In this document: positions 52,221 to 60,694 of the stretch, one piece after another
Layout of the letters: every line of letters starts with the position of its first letter
Position numbering within the stretch: the first letter of the stretch is position 1
Assembly: GCA_050008575.1 (NCBI GenBank)
Contig: JBEKMJ010000019.1
Span: 1-64,000, forward strand
Origin: Bog-159 sp050008575
Lineage (GTDB): Bacteria; Acidobacteriota; Terriglobia; Bryobacterales; Bryobacteraceae
DNA length: 64,000 nucleotides
Direction of reading: 5' to 3'
Position numbers and translations under genes: made by a program
The notes under the pieces: generated by a model
What the model was told of the DNA's origin: nothing
What the model saw: the letters and a program-made list of their open reading frames with translations, nothing else
The model's database searches: none

Positions 52221-53732
52221 ATGCCTAAAGTCTTCCCCTGCTATTCCACCTCCGATCGCGAACTGGTCCACCAACTGGCGGCGTTCCTGGAGCGCGGCGC
52301 CGGCGTCGAGGTGCTGTTGGAAGAAGGCGAGATGCCGCCCGGGGCCGACCTCATCGCCAAGGTGGAAGAAGGCCTCTCGGCCGATGTGGTGCTGGTGCTG
52401 CTGTCGCCGGAAGCGGTGCCGCCGCGCTGGATCCTGGAGCGCTGGAAATCGGTCTTCTGGGAGCAAGCGGCCGAGGTGGGCACCCCTTTGGCCACGCTAC
52501 TCTGCGCCGATGCGAAGTTCCCCGATCTACTGCGCCGCAAGAACTTTTTCGACCTGCGCCAGGACCGCGTGGCCGCCTTCCGCGCGATTAAGCGATGGTT
52601 GATGAGTCTGGCGCCTGTGCCGCAACAAGCGCCCTTCGCTCCCGCGCGGCAGCCATCGTTCAACGGGCGCGACGCCGAGATGGAGACTCTCTGCACGCTG
52701 CTGGCGGATGCGCCCGGCATGGCGGTGGTGGAAGCCGCCGCGGGCGCGGGCAAAACCGCGTTGGCCTTGGAATTCGCCCGCCGCCACCGCGAGGATTTCG
52801 ATGCCGTGTTCTGGCTCACCTGTGGCTCCCGCAGCGCCGCCGCGCTGGCGGGCGACTTGGCGGCGCAACTGGGCGTGCGCCTCGATCGCGACCTGGAATC
52901 CAACCTGAATGAACTCCGCCGGCTCTGCGCCCGGTACCGCTGTTTGCTGGTCCTTGACGGCGCAATGGCCGCGACCGCCGCCTTGCTTGCGCCGCGCGGG
53001 CGGACCTCCGTCTTGCTGACCGCGCGGAACCGCGATCTGCCGGCCGCTCTTTCCGCCGTCCCGGTTCCCCTGGCTGCTTTCCCTCGGGACGCTTCCCAGT
53101 TGGCCGATACCATTCGCAATCTGGACCGCCCCGTGCAGCGCCTGCTCTCGGCCGCCTGCGCCTGTGCCGCATCCGGCTTCCCTCTCGATATGGCCGTCCG
53201 TACCGCCGATGCCGAGCCGGAGGATGCAAGCGAGATGGTGGCCGGCTTCGTTGCGCAGGGCGTGCTGGCTCCGCTCGACGAAAACGGTCCGCGGTTTCTG
53301 GTTCCGGCTCTGGTCCGCGAACGCGTTGCCCTGCGCGGCGACGGCGAACGCTGGGCGCGTTATCAGGCGTTGGCCGCAGCCGATCTATTCGGCTCGCAAA
53401 CCGGCGCACAAGATCTGACGTCCCACTGGCCGGACCTGCAGCAAGCCTTCGCCTGGGCACTCAAAGCGGATTGGCCGCTGGCGTCGAAACTGGCGCGCCG
53501 CGCGCTCACATGGGCGAAAGCGCAAGACCGGCTGGCCGAAGCTTTCGAGATCCTGCAGGATTGGCAGCGCGCCGCCGACCAGCAGGGCGACCGCCGCGTG
53601 CTCGAAGACTGCGCCTGGGAGCAGATCTGGATTCTGGAGCACTGGGGCCGCACCAGCGAAGCCCGCGAACTCGATACCATCCGGCGGGAACATTACGCGG
53701 ATCAAATGGCGTTCAGCTTCGATCAGTCGTAG
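52221..53732 (+). CDS. TIR domain - STAND NTPase protein (putative defence)
   Basis: 503 aa. The N-terminus (KVFPCYSTSDRELVHQLAAF, then ADVVLVLLSPEAV) is a TIR domain of about 130 residues, with Glu73 in PRWILERW as the likely NADase glutamate. A short linker with FNGRDAEMETL leads to an NB-ARC-like ATPase: Walker A EAAAGAGKTAL (about 173-183), Walker B CLLVLDGAM, RTSVLLTARNRD sensor. The C-terminal part (about 380-503) is helical, with weak TPR character. TIR-STAND proteins act in phage defence by NAD+ depletion; here that role is inferred. It converges with the UDG gene, overlapping by 10 bases. Confidence 0.78.
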   Translation: MPKVFPCYSTSDRELVHQLAAFLERGAGVEVLLEEGEMPPGADLIAKVEEGLSADVVLVLLSPEAVPPRWILERWKSVFWEQAAEVGTPLATLLCADAKFPDLLRRKNFFDLRQDRVAAFRAIKRWLMSLAPVPQQAPFAPARQPSFNGRDAEMETLCTLLADAPGMAVVEAAAGAGKTALALEFARRHREDFDAVFWLTCGSRSAAALAGDLAAQLGVRLDRDLESNLNELRRLCARYRCLLVLDGAMAATAALLAPRGRTSVLLTARNRDLPAALSAVPVPLAAFPRDASQLADTIRNLDRPVQRLLSAACACAASGFPLDMAVRTADAEPEDASEMVAGFVAQGVLAPLDENGPRFLVPALVRERVALRGDGERWARYQALAAADLFGSQTGAQDLTSHWPDLQQAFAWALKADWPLASKLARRALTWAKAQDRLAEAFEILQDWQRAADQQGDRRVLEDCAWEQIWILEHWGRTSEARELDTIRREHYADQMAFSFDQS

Positions 53733-54466
53733 ACGAAATGCAGGACCTTTTTCAGGTCTTCCCACGCTTCGCGCTTGGGTCCCACGTTATATGCCCGCAG
53801 CAGGTAGGACGGATGATAAGTGACCATCACCGGGATGTCGTTCCACTTATACCAGTTGCCGCGCATACGCGTGACGCCTTCTTTGCTGTGCGTCAGATAT
53901 TTCGCCGCGGTCGAGCCTAGCGCGCAGATGGCCTTGGGTGCAATCGCCAGCAACTGCCGCGCCAGAAACTGGCCGCAGACCTCCATCTCGTCCGGCTGCG
54001 GCGTGCGATTTTCCGGCGGACGGCATTTCACGACGTTGCAGATGTAGACATCCTTGCGCAGCAGCGGTATGCCTTCTTTTTTCGCGGTGCCTTCGATCAT
54101 CTGCGTCAGCAACTGTCCCGCACGGCCGACGAACGGAATGCCTTGCGCGTCTTCATCCGCGCCCGGACCTTCGCCTACGAAAACCAGTTTGGATTGCTCG
54201 TTGCCCACACCGAAGACGATCTTGGTGCGCTGTTCGTGCAGGCGGCAGCGATGGCAATCGCCGATGTCTTCCAGAATGCGGAACAGCGGCTCAACGCTCC
54301 CTGACGGTCGCGGCTCGGTAACGTCGGGCGCGTCGAATACTGAGCCGCGCCCGTCGATTACTGGGCCGCGCGCGTCAGCAAGCGGTTCCCCAGCGCGGCG
54401 ATAGAGCGTTTTGATCCCCAAGTCCTGGTAATACTCCAGATATGCCCGCAGCGTTTCAGCGTCCAT
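53723..54466 (-). CDS. uracil-DNA glycosylase family 4, with repeat insertion
   Basis: 247 aa. Iron-sulphur Cys residues lie in DCHRCRLHEQRT and in NVVKCRPPENRTP with a later C; motif A is VGEGPGADEDAQGIPFVGRA and motif B is TYHPSYLLR. It removes uracil from DNA. Residues about 26-58 (ADARGPVIDGRGSVF, VTEPRPSGSVEPLF) are translated from a 98-bp family B element between the N-terminal helix and the first Cys motif, in a region that is normally a variable linker. It overlaps the coaBC stop by 11 bases. Confidence 0.88.
   Translation of the reverse strand: MDAETLRAYLEYYQDLGIKTLYRRAGEPLADARGPVIDGRGSVFDAPDVTEPRPSGSVEPLFRILEDIGDCHRCRLHEQRTKIVFGVGNEQSKLVFVGEGPGADEDAQGIPFVGRAGQLLTQMIEGTAKKEGIPLLRKDVYICNVVKCRPPENRTPQPDEMEVCGQFLARQLLAIAPKAICALGSTAAKYLTHSKEGVTRMRGNWYKWNDIPVMVTYHPSYLLRAYNVGPKREAWEDLKKVLHFVYD
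54295..54392. repeat. family B element inserted in the UDG gene
   Basis: CGCTCCCTGACGGTCGCGGC then TCGGTAA (54295-54321), followed by inverted fragments TACTGAGCCGCGCCCGTC and TACTGGGCCGCGCGCGTC, and CAAGCGGTTCCC at the end. Compared with 63738-63835 the right arm is partly duplicated and mutated. It stays open in the UDG frame across all 98 bases. Confidence 0.75.
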
Positions 54467-55685
54467 CGGTGGCGTATAAGTGCAAACGAAGCTTTAGGAT
54501 CTCATCGAAAATGCGATCGGCCACTTCGCGTTTGGAGGCGCGTGGCACGGCAATGGATTCGCCGCTGCGTAGCGCCAACAGCACCTCGTTCTGGTCGGAT
54601 TCGAAGGCCCCGTCTTCGCCGCCCACCAGGTTGCCGACCACTATATCGCAGTTCTTGGCTTCCAGCTTGCGGCGGGATTCCTGTTGCAGATTTTCGGTCT
54701 CGGCCGCGAAGCCCACCAGCAGGCGGTCGCCCTTCTTGCGGCCCAACTCGGCGAGAATGTCCGGCGTGGGGTCGAGCTCCAGGGAAAGCCGCGCGGCCGT
54801 CTTTTTCATCTTGTGCGTAGGCACCTTCGACAGATGGAAATCCGCCACCGCCGCCGCTTTGACGATAACCGTGGCGGCGTGCAAATTCTCGAACACCTTG
54901 TCGTGCATCTCGCGCGCGGTATCGACCGCAATCACCGTGCAACCGCGCGGCGGCGCCAGTTGTACCGGTCCGGAAATCAACACAACCTTCGCGCCGCGAG
55001 CCGCCGCCGCTTCCGCCAGCGCGTACCCCATCTTGCCGCTGGAGCGATTGGAAATATAGCGCACCGGGTCGAGCGGCTCTTGCGTGGGACCGGCCGTGAT
55101 CAGCACGGTTTCGCCATCCAGGTCGCGGCGTCTGCCGAATTCGGCGTCCACCGCCATGGCGATCTGCTCGGGCTCCGCCAGACGTCCCGGACCCACCATG
55201 CCGCAAGCTAATTCGCCTTCCCCCGGGTCCACGATGCGGTGACCGCGGCGGCGTAGCGCCTCCAAATTGCTCCGCGTGGCGGCGTGCAGCCACATATTGG
55301 CGTTCATGGCCGGCGCCAGCACCACCGGTCCCGTGAAGGCTAGATAAGTCGTGGTCAGGAAATCGTCAGCTAGGCCGTGCGCGAATTTCGCCAGCAGATC
55401 GGCGGTGGCCGGAGCCACTACCAGCAGATCGTTCTCCTGCGCCACGCCAATATGCTCGATCGCGCTCGAAAGCGTGGCCTCGGAATTGCCGCAATTGCCA
55501 GGCGCAAACAGGCCGGTAATCACCTTGCGCCCGGTGAGCGCCGCGAAAGTCAGAGGGCGTACGAATTCCTGTGCGCCCGCCGTCATTACCGCCTGCACGG
55601 CATGCCCCCGCTGCATCAGCAGGCGGGCCAGTTCGGCGGACTTGTATGCCGCAATGCCTCCGCCCACCCCCAGCACGATGTTCAT
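54456..55685 (-). CDS. coaBC: bifunctional phosphopantothenoylcysteine decarboxylase/synthetase
   Basis: 409 aa, standard length. The CoaC half has GVGGGIAAYKSAELARLL (flavin), the catalytic-site PAMNANMW and the GxGRLAEPE region; the CoaB half has LITAGPTQEPLDPVRYISNR and SSGKMGYALAEAA, then VKAAAVADF. It converts 4'-phosphopantothenate and cysteine to 4'-phosphopantetheine in coenzyme A synthesis. It lies nine bases after rpoZ in the conserved gmk-rpoZ-coaBC order. Confidence 0.95.
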   Translation of the reverse strand: MNIVLGVGGGIAAYKSAELARLLMQRGHAVQAVMTAGAQEFVRPLTFAALTGRKVITGLFAPGNCGNSEATLSSAIEHIGVAQENDLLVVAPATADLLAKFAHGLADDFLTTTYLAFTGPVVLAPAMNANMWLHAATRSNLEALRRRGHRIVDPGEGELACGMVGPGRLAEPEQIAMAVDAEFGRRRDLDGETVLITAGPTQEPLDPVRYISNRSSGKMGYALAEAAAARGAKVVLISGPVQLAPPRGCTVIAVDTAREMHDKVFENLHAATVIVKAAAVADFHLSKVPTHKMKKTAARLSLELDPTPDILAELGRKKGDRLLVGFAAETENLQQESRRKLEAKNCDIVVGNLVGGEDGAFESDQNEVLLALRSGESIAVPRASKREVADRIFDEILKLRLHLYATDGR

Positions 55686-55694
55686 GATTCCGGC

Positions 55695-55961
55695 TTAGAG
55701 GATAGTCTCCGGAACTGGCGCTTCTTCTGCAATCGGCGGCCCGATGATCTCATACTTCACCAGTCCGCGCCGCACTTCTTCCACGGCGATGATGGTTGGC
55801 TTCTTGGAGGACGTAGGCAGCACCGGACGCGCGCCGCCTTGCAACTGGCGGGCGCGCTTGGCGGCCACGATGATGAAGCGGTACGTGCTCTGTTCCGGAT
55901 CGTCCGGGATGGTGCAATGCGCGTTGTTGCGCGGAATCTTGTCGCCCATGTTTTGATACAT
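55695..55961 (-). CDS. rpoZ: RNA polymerase omega subunit
   Basis: 88 aa. The family core is STYRFIIVAAKRARQLQGGARP, followed by SKKPTIIAVEEVRRGLVKYE. Omega stabilises beta' during polymerase assembly. Two in-frame ATGs exist (55961 and 55949); AAAGGA lies immediately upstream of the first, so the second, giving MGDKIPRNNA, could be the real start. It lies between gmk and coaBC. Confidence 0.9.
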   Translation of the reverse strand: MYQNMGDKIPRNNAHCTIPDDPEQSTYRFIIVAAKRARQLQGGARPVLPTSSKKPTIIAVEEVRRGLVKYEIIGPPIAEEAPVPETIL

Positions 55962-55973
55962 CCTTTAAGCGCT

Positions 55974-56579
55974 CTACTCGAAAGTTTCCAGAATCGGCCG
56001 GATCTGCTCTTCCATCCGGTTGCGCCGCACGCGCTCGGCGCGCACTATGGCTGCCAGCGTTTCGTCCGACTGGGTCAGCTCTTTATTGATCAGCACGTAA
56101 TCGTACGCGCTGTAATTTCGAATCTCGCCAGCCGCGTCGCGCACCCGCCGCTCGATAACTTCATGCTTATCTTCGCCGCGCGCGCGCAGCCGCTGATCGA
56201 GAGTCTCGCGGGACGGGGCCAGGATAAAGATCGTCACCGCTTCCGGAATCTTACCCTTCAATTGTCGCGCACCTTGCACGTCAATGTCGAGTACCACATC
56301 GGCGCCCTGTTGCTGGGCCCGTTCCAGCACCCCGCGGTGGGTGCCGTAATAGTTCCCGAAAACCTCGGCGTATTCCAGGAATTCATCCCTGCCCAGCCGT
56401 TCCTCAAACTCCGCGCGCGAGATGAAATGATAGCTTTCGCCCTCCACTTCCTGGCCGCGCGGCGCCCGCGTGGTATACGAAATCGAGAACATGAGCCCCG
56501 GCACGCCGGCCAGGAGCCGCTTGACCAGGGTGGACTTGCCCGACCCGGACGGCGCGGAGATGATAAAGACCGTAGTCAT
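55974..56579 (-). CDS. gmk: guanylate kinase
   Basis: 201 aa from the ATG at 56579. P-loop ISAPSGSGKST (about 7-17), the GMP-binding SISYTTRAPRGQEVEGESYH and the LDIDVQGARQLK Walker B region. It converts GMP and ATP to GDP and ADP. An upstream in-frame ATG at 56600 is less likely, since that region is part of an inverted repeat. It is 12 bases upstream of rpoZ. Confidence 0.95.
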   Translation of the reverse strand: MTTVFIISAPSGSGKSTLVKRLLAGVPGLMFSISYTTRAPRGQEVEGESYHFISRAEFEERLGRDEFLEYAEVFGNYYGTHRGVLERAQQQGADVVLDIDVQGARQLKGKIPEAVTIFILAPSRETLDQRLRARGEDKHEVIERRVRDAAGEIRNYSAYDYVLINKELTQSDETLAAIVRAERVRRNRMEEQIRPILETFE

Positions 56580-56584
56580 AATGG

Positions 56585-56690
56585 AACCACAGATGGACAC
56601 AGATAAACACAGATAAGCGCCGCCTGCTTCCGGAACAATGTCGTGAAGGCCAAAGTTTTCATCTGTGTTTATCTGTGTGCATCTGTGGTT
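56585..56690. repeat. 30-bp inverted repeat (AACCACAGATG type)
   Basis: Left arm 56585-56614 begins AACCACAGATGGACACAGAT and continues AAACACAGAT; right arm 56661-56690 is its inverted copy with one mismatch in 30. The 46-base centre is unrelated. It fills the gap between the yicC stop and the gmk start, so the transcript could form a 30-bp hairpin in the gmk leader. The sequence is AT-rich, unlike its surroundings, suggesting a mobile MITE-like origin. Confidence 0.85.
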
Positions 56691-56697
56691 GCTTTCG

Positions 56698-57591
56698 TCA
56701 TTCGAGGTTCAGCGATTGCTCCCTTAGCTTGTCGATCTCGGCCTTGGCCGCCAGCGCCAGGTCCGTAATGGTCAGGCCCAAATCCCCGAGCCCGCCGGTC
56801 TTCGACAGAATCGTGTTGGCTTCCCGGTTCATTTCCTGCAACAGGAAATCCAGCCGTTTGCCGACCTCGCCAGTCGCATCCAGCAGCTTTTCCAACTGCG
56901 CGGCATGGGTCTTCAGCCGGATCAGTTCCTCGCTGATATCGCTGCGCTCGGCCAGCATGGCCGCCTCCTGCGCCAACCGCTGCGGCTCAATGCCGGCGCC
57001 GCGCAACAACTCCCGCAGGCGCTCGTTCAGTCTCTTTTGGAAGGCTTGCGTGGCGCGCGACCGGATTTTCTCCATTTGCGCCGCCAGGTCGCAAACCGAT
57101 GCGCACCGCGCGCGCATCTCCGCCGCCATAGCCGCGCCCTCGCGCTCGCGAAAGCTGTTCAACAGATCCAGAGCTTCCTGGGTGGCCTCCAGCAGCGCCT
57201 GCTCCAGCCCGGCGTCGGGCTCCGCCGATTCGCCCGCTTGCAGCATGCCCGGCAGGCGCAGCGCCGTGTTCAGATCGGGTTTTTGATCCTTGCCGAATTC
57301 GCCCGCCGCTTCCTTAAAGGCTTGCAGATAAGCGCGTAGCAAAGGCCAGTTCAAGCTGGATACATCCGCGGGCGCTGTCGGGCTGAACTGCACGTGGATC
57401 TGTAAGTGCCCGCGCGCCACCTTCGCCTTCACCGCATTGCGTATGGCGCCTTCAAACGGGTCCAACTCCGGGGCAGTGTGGAAATGCATATCCAGGCCGC
57501 GATGATTCACGCTCTTGATCCCAACCGCGATCTCGCCATCCGGCGTTGCCTTGCGCACCCTTGCGTAACCGGTCATGCTGCGCGCGCTCAT
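56698..57591 (-). CDS. YicC/YloC family endoribonuclease
   Basis: 297 aa. N-terminal SMTGYARVRKATPDGEIAVG and SVNHRGLDMHFHTAPEL, and the C-terminal EMNREANTILSKTGG are the diagnostic YicC motifs. Members are endoribonucleases linked to sRNA and mRNA turnover. The ATG overlaps the MsbA-like gene's stop (ATGA). The yicC-gmk order is widely conserved. Confidence 0.93.
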   Translation of the reverse strand: MSARSMTGYARVRKATPDGEIAVGIKSVNHRGLDMHFHTAPELDPFEGAIRNAVKAKVARGHLQIHVQFSPTAPADVSSLNWPLLRAYLQAFKEAAGEFGKDQKPDLNTALRLPGMLQAGESAEPDAGLEQALLEATQEALDLLNSFREREGAAMAAEMRARCASVCDLAAQMEKIRSRATQAFQKRLNERLRELLRGAGIEPQRLAQEAAMLAERSDISEELIRLKTHAAQLEKLLDATGEVGKRLDFLLQEMNREANTILSKTGGLGDLGLTITDLALAAKAEIDKLREQSLNLE

Positions 57592-59423
57592 AAGTCCATC
57601 ACGCTTCCCGCCTCCACAAATTGCAATTCGTGCAGCCTTTGGTAAATTCCGCCGCCGTTCACCAGCTCTTCGTGCGTACCCACTTCGAAGATACCGCCGC
57701 GCTCCAGCACCACGATCTTATCCGCCCGCCGTATGGTGGATAACCGGTGCGCGATCACGATCACCGTGCGGCCCGCCATCAGGTTAGACAGCGCGCGCTG
57801 CACCAGCAGCTCCGATTCGGTGTCCAGATGTGAGGTGGCTTCGTCCAAAATCAGGATCGGAGCGTTCTTCAGCAGCGCGCGCGCGATGGCGATGCGCTGC
57901 CGCTGCCCACCGCTCAGCTTCACGCCGCGCTCGCCGATGATGGTTCCGTAGCCATCCGGCAGCCTGCCGATGAATTCGTCCGCCAGCGCCGCTTGCGCCG
58001 CCTCGCGGATCTCGCGCAAAGGCGTGCCGGGCCGCCCGTAAGCGATGTTGTTGGCTGCCGTATCGTTGAACAGAAATGTATCCTGCGCCACGATTCCCAC
58101 CATCGACCGCAGCGATGCCAGATCGAAATCGCGCACGTCCCGCCCGTCGATGCGCACCGCGCCGGACGATACGTCGTAGAATCGCGGCACCAGGTTCACC
58201 AGCGTGGTCTTGCCCGCGCCGCTGGGTCCTACTACCGCCACCACTTCGCCCGCCTTGACTTCCAGATCGAGGGCCTTCAACTGAAATCCGTTGGGCGAAA
58301 GCGGATATCGGAAACTGGCATTCTCGAACCGGATCGACCCGGTGAACCGCTCCAGCTTGAAGGCGCCCGGCTTCTCCTGAATCTCCTCGGCGTGCGCCAA
58401 ATACTCAAAAACTTTCTGGGATGCCCCGATCGCCTGCTCGAAAATGTTATGGATGCCCGTCAGCCGCTTCACCGGTTCGTACATCATTAACAGCGCGATC
58501 ACAAAACTGGTGAATGCGCCGGCGGTCAGCGTGTGCGCCTTGATCTGCGTGCGCGCGTAAGTCAGCAATCCCACTATGGTCAGCGCGCCGAAGATTTCGA
58601 TCAGCGGCGACGCCAGTGCCTGCTGCCGCACGTAGCGCAGGTTGGTCTTAAGCAAGCGCTGCGCGGTCTGGCGGAATCGCCCCGACTCGTATTGCTCGGT
58701 GCCGAAAGCCTTCACCACCTGGTGGCCGCTGAGGGTTTCCTGCAGGATCTCGTTCAGTTCGGCGGCGTGATCCTGGCTTTTGCGGCTGGTGCGCCGGATG
58801 CGGCGGCCGATGCGCGCCGTCGGGATCAGCACGAACGGCAGCACCGTCAGGCTCACCACGGCCAGCTTCCAGTCCATGTTGAGAATCACGAAGAGCAGAC
58901 CCAGCACCACGAAAGTCTGCCGCAGCAGGTCCGCCAGAATGTGCGACACGGCCACCTGGATTTTCTCGATATCGTTCATGATCGACGACATCAGCCGTCC
59001 CGTGGAGTGCGCTTCGAAGAACTGCGCCCCCTGCCGGACCACCTTGTCGAATACCGTGTTGCGCAGGTCCGTGACCGCCGAGCATCCCACGTAATTCACC
59101 AGGTAATTCGCCAGGTAGTCGCAAATTCCCTTGACAAAGAATACCACCAGTATGGCGAAGGCCACCATGGTCCAGATGCTGCGGTTGTGCATGGCGCCGG
59201 GCACGATCTGGCTGAGATAAATCGGGTGATGGAACACCGGGTCTTTGAATAACTGCACCGGCGCGTCGATGGACGCCGGATTCAGCACGCGATCGAAGAT
59301 GGGCCCGATCAGCAGCGCGGTCATACCGTGCGCGGCGCCTACACAGGCCATCAGGAAGACCGAAAGAAGGAGGTAGGCCCAATACCGTTTGGCGAACGCC
59401 AGCAGCCGCAACAGGTCTCTCAT
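57588..59423 (-). CDS. MsbA-like lipid/drug ABC exporter
   Basis: 611 aa. The six-helix membrane domain (about 1-330) is fused to an ATPase domain: Walker A VVGPSGAGKTT (about 390-400), signature VKLSGGQRQRIAIARALLKN, Walker B PILILDEATSHLD and H-loop IAHRLST. Such half-transporters dimerise; the operon with a GT9 heptosyltransferase-like gene suggests flipping of lipid A-core or another glycolipid. It overlaps the GT9 stop by four bases (ATGA). Confidence 0.9.
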   Translation of the reverse strand: MRDLLRLLAFAKRYWAYLLLSVFLMACVGAAHGMTALLIGPIFDRVLNPASIDAPVQLFKDPVFHHPIYLSQIVPGAMHNRSIWTMVAFAILVVFFVKGICDYLANYLVNYVGCSAVTDLRNTVFDKVVRQGAQFFEAHSTGRLMSSIMNDIEKIQVAVSHILADLLRQTFVVLGLLFVILNMDWKLAVVSLTVLPFVLIPTARIGRRIRRTSRKSQDHAAELNEILQETLSGHQVVKAFGTEQYESGRFRQTAQRLLKTNLRYVRQQALASPLIEIFGALTIVGLLTYARTQIKAHTLTAGAFTSFVIALLMMYEPVKRLTGIHNIFEQAIGASQKVFEYLAHAEEIQEKPGAFKLERFTGSIRFENASFRYPLSPNGFQLKALDLEVKAGEVVAVVGPSGAGKTTLVNLVPRFYDVSSGAVRIDGRDVRDFDLASLRSMVGIVAQDTFLFNDTAANNIAYGRPGTPLREIREAAQAALADEFIGRLPDGYGTIIGERGVKLSGGQRQRIAIARALLKNAPILILDEATSHLDTESELLVQRALSNLMAGRTVIVIAHRLSTIRRADKIVVLERGGIFEVGTHEELVNGGGIYQRLHELQFVEAGSVMDL

Positions 59424-60352
59424 GCGTGCACCCGCATGCGCTCCAGGGCGTCCAGCACTTGCCGCTCGGCGACCGATTGGATGCCCGCCCGGTTTTGCAC
59501 GATCACCGACGGCGTGCGCCAGGGATGCCAGATGGCCGGGTCCGAGGCGCCGAAGATTGCCACTACCGGCAGCCCGAAGGCCGCAGCCATGTGGGCGGGC
59601 CCGGAATCGTTGCCGAGGAATAACGCAGCGCCACTTAGCAGGGATTTGATTTCGCCCAGCGGCGCGCCGACTACCGTGCGATATTCGCGAAAGGGTGTAA
59701 GGTCCTCGCCCGGTCCCGCGATGAATACGGGATCGAGTTCCAGCGATTCGCGCAGGAACCTAGCGGCCGCGAGGAAGCCGGCCGCATGCCAGGTCTTATC
59801 CGGCTGCGACGCGATGGGATGGATCACCCCGTACGCGTGGGGCAGGACTCCAGTCCTGCGCGGGTCCTCCAGGACCCGCTCCTGGTTTCCCGCAAACAAT
59901 TTCGCCCGCGGGATCTCCACCCGCGGCACGCCCAGATAAAACATGGCCGAAGCCAAATGTTCGACCGTATGCACCGTGCGCTCTTCGCCCAGGATCCGCT
60001 GCGCGCGCGGGATGCGCAAGTTGTACAACCGCTGCCAGCGGTAGTGCGCGAATCCCGCCCGCAATCGGGCTCCCGAAAGCGCAGTCAGGCGCGCGCTGGC
60101 GCTGCCGCCGTGCAAGTTCAGACAAAGTTCCGGAGCCCACGCGCGAAGTTCCCGCCAGCTTAGACCCATCAGCGTTTCGATGTCCGGATTGCCTTCGAAA
60201 ACCGCGCGAAAGCGGTCTTCCACCACCACGGCGATGTGCAGATCCGGGCGGGCGCGCTTCAGGATATCGAGCGCGGGCGTGGTGAGCACGCAGTCGCCCA
60301 GCGAACGCAGCCGGATCACGGCCACGCGGCAGCCGATGGGCGGTTCGGTCAC
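59420..60352 (-). CDS. GT9 heptosyltransferase-like protein with hairpin insertion
   Basis: 310 aa with a GTG start overlapping the Trm112-like stop (GTGA). VAVIRLRSLGDCVLTTPALD is the GT9 N-terminal strand with the RxxxLGD motif; VIHPIASQPDKTWHA is the donor-domain start, and LFLGNDSGPAHMAAAFGLPV the GNDSGPxH motif. It should add heptose or another sugar to LPS core. Residues about 156-172 (NQERVLEDPRRTGVLPH) are translated from a 49-bp family A hairpin pair at the junction between the two Rossmann domains, so folding is probably kept. Confidence 0.88.
   Translation of the reverse strand: MTEPPIGCRVAVIRLRSLGDCVLTTPALDILKRARPDLHIAVVVEDRFRAVFEGNPDIETLMGLSWRELRAWAPELCLNLHGGSASARLTALSGARLRAGFAHYRWQRLYNLRIPRAQRILGEERTVHTVEHLASAMFYLGVPRVEIPRAKLFAGNQERVLEDPRRTGVLPHAYGVIHPIASQPDKTWHAAGFLAAARFLRESLELDPVFIAGPGEDLTPFREYRTVVGAPLGEIKSLLSGAALFLGNDSGPAHMAAAFGLPVVAIFGASDPAIWHPWRTPSVIVQNRAGIQSVAERQVLDALERMRVHA
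59837..59885. repeat. family A hairpin pair inserted in the GT9 gene
   Basis: GTGGG, GCAGGAC-TCCA-GTCCTGC and GCGGGTCC-TCCA-GGACCCGC, then TCCTGG. It is the same as the start of the 28880 array except for one compensated pair in the second stem (GGGTTC/GAACCC there, GGGTCC/GGACCC here). It lies in frame within the coding region. Confidence 0.88.
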
Positions 60353-60519
60353 TCTTCGATCTTCGCCTCGTCGACCAGCATCACCGGGATATCGTCCCGA
60401 ATCGGGTAGACCCGGTGGCACTGGACGCACTTCAGGCCGCTATTGTCCGGCTTCAGATCGAGATCGGCCTTGCACAGCGGGCAAACCAGGATCTCCAGCA
60501 AATCTTTGCTCAACGCCAT
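60349..60519 (-). CDS. Trm112/UPF0434-like zinc protein
   Basis: 56 aa, too short for most gene scans but well supported. It starts MALSKDLLEILVCPLCKADL and has a second zinc pair in LKCVQCHRVYPIRDDIPVML, the normal Trm112-like plan. These proteins activate methyltransferases or act as small zinc chaperones, and are often found beside LPS genes. The stop overlaps the GT9 GTG by four bases, so it leads the eight-gene operon. Confidence 0.88.
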   Translation of the reverse strand: MALSKDLLEILVCPLCKADLDLKPDNSGLKCVQCHRVYPIRDDIPVMLVDEAKIEE

Positions 60520-60573
60520 AATTAATTCTACAGTTTAGCGTGGCGCGCGACGCGATGAAGTTCGGCCTTTTTC

Positions 60574-60622
60574 GTGGGGCAGGCTCGCAGCCTGCGCGGG
60601 CCTCGCAGGCCCGCTCCTTCGG
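60574..60622. repeat. family A hairpin pair between divergent genes
   Basis: GTGGG, GCAGGCT-CGC-AGCCTGC, GCGGGCC-TCGCA-GGCCCGC and TCC, then a short GGCGAGCGAAG remnant. It is the reverse complement of 8774-8814. It lies between the Trm112-like gene and the membrane protein at 60695, in the probable promoter region of both. Confidence 0.85.
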
Positions 60623-60694
60623 CGAGCGAAGAGACCCGTGCCGTTCGGTGCACGCAGATGGATGCACGCCCGCACCCCTGCTATACTCGCGGGA

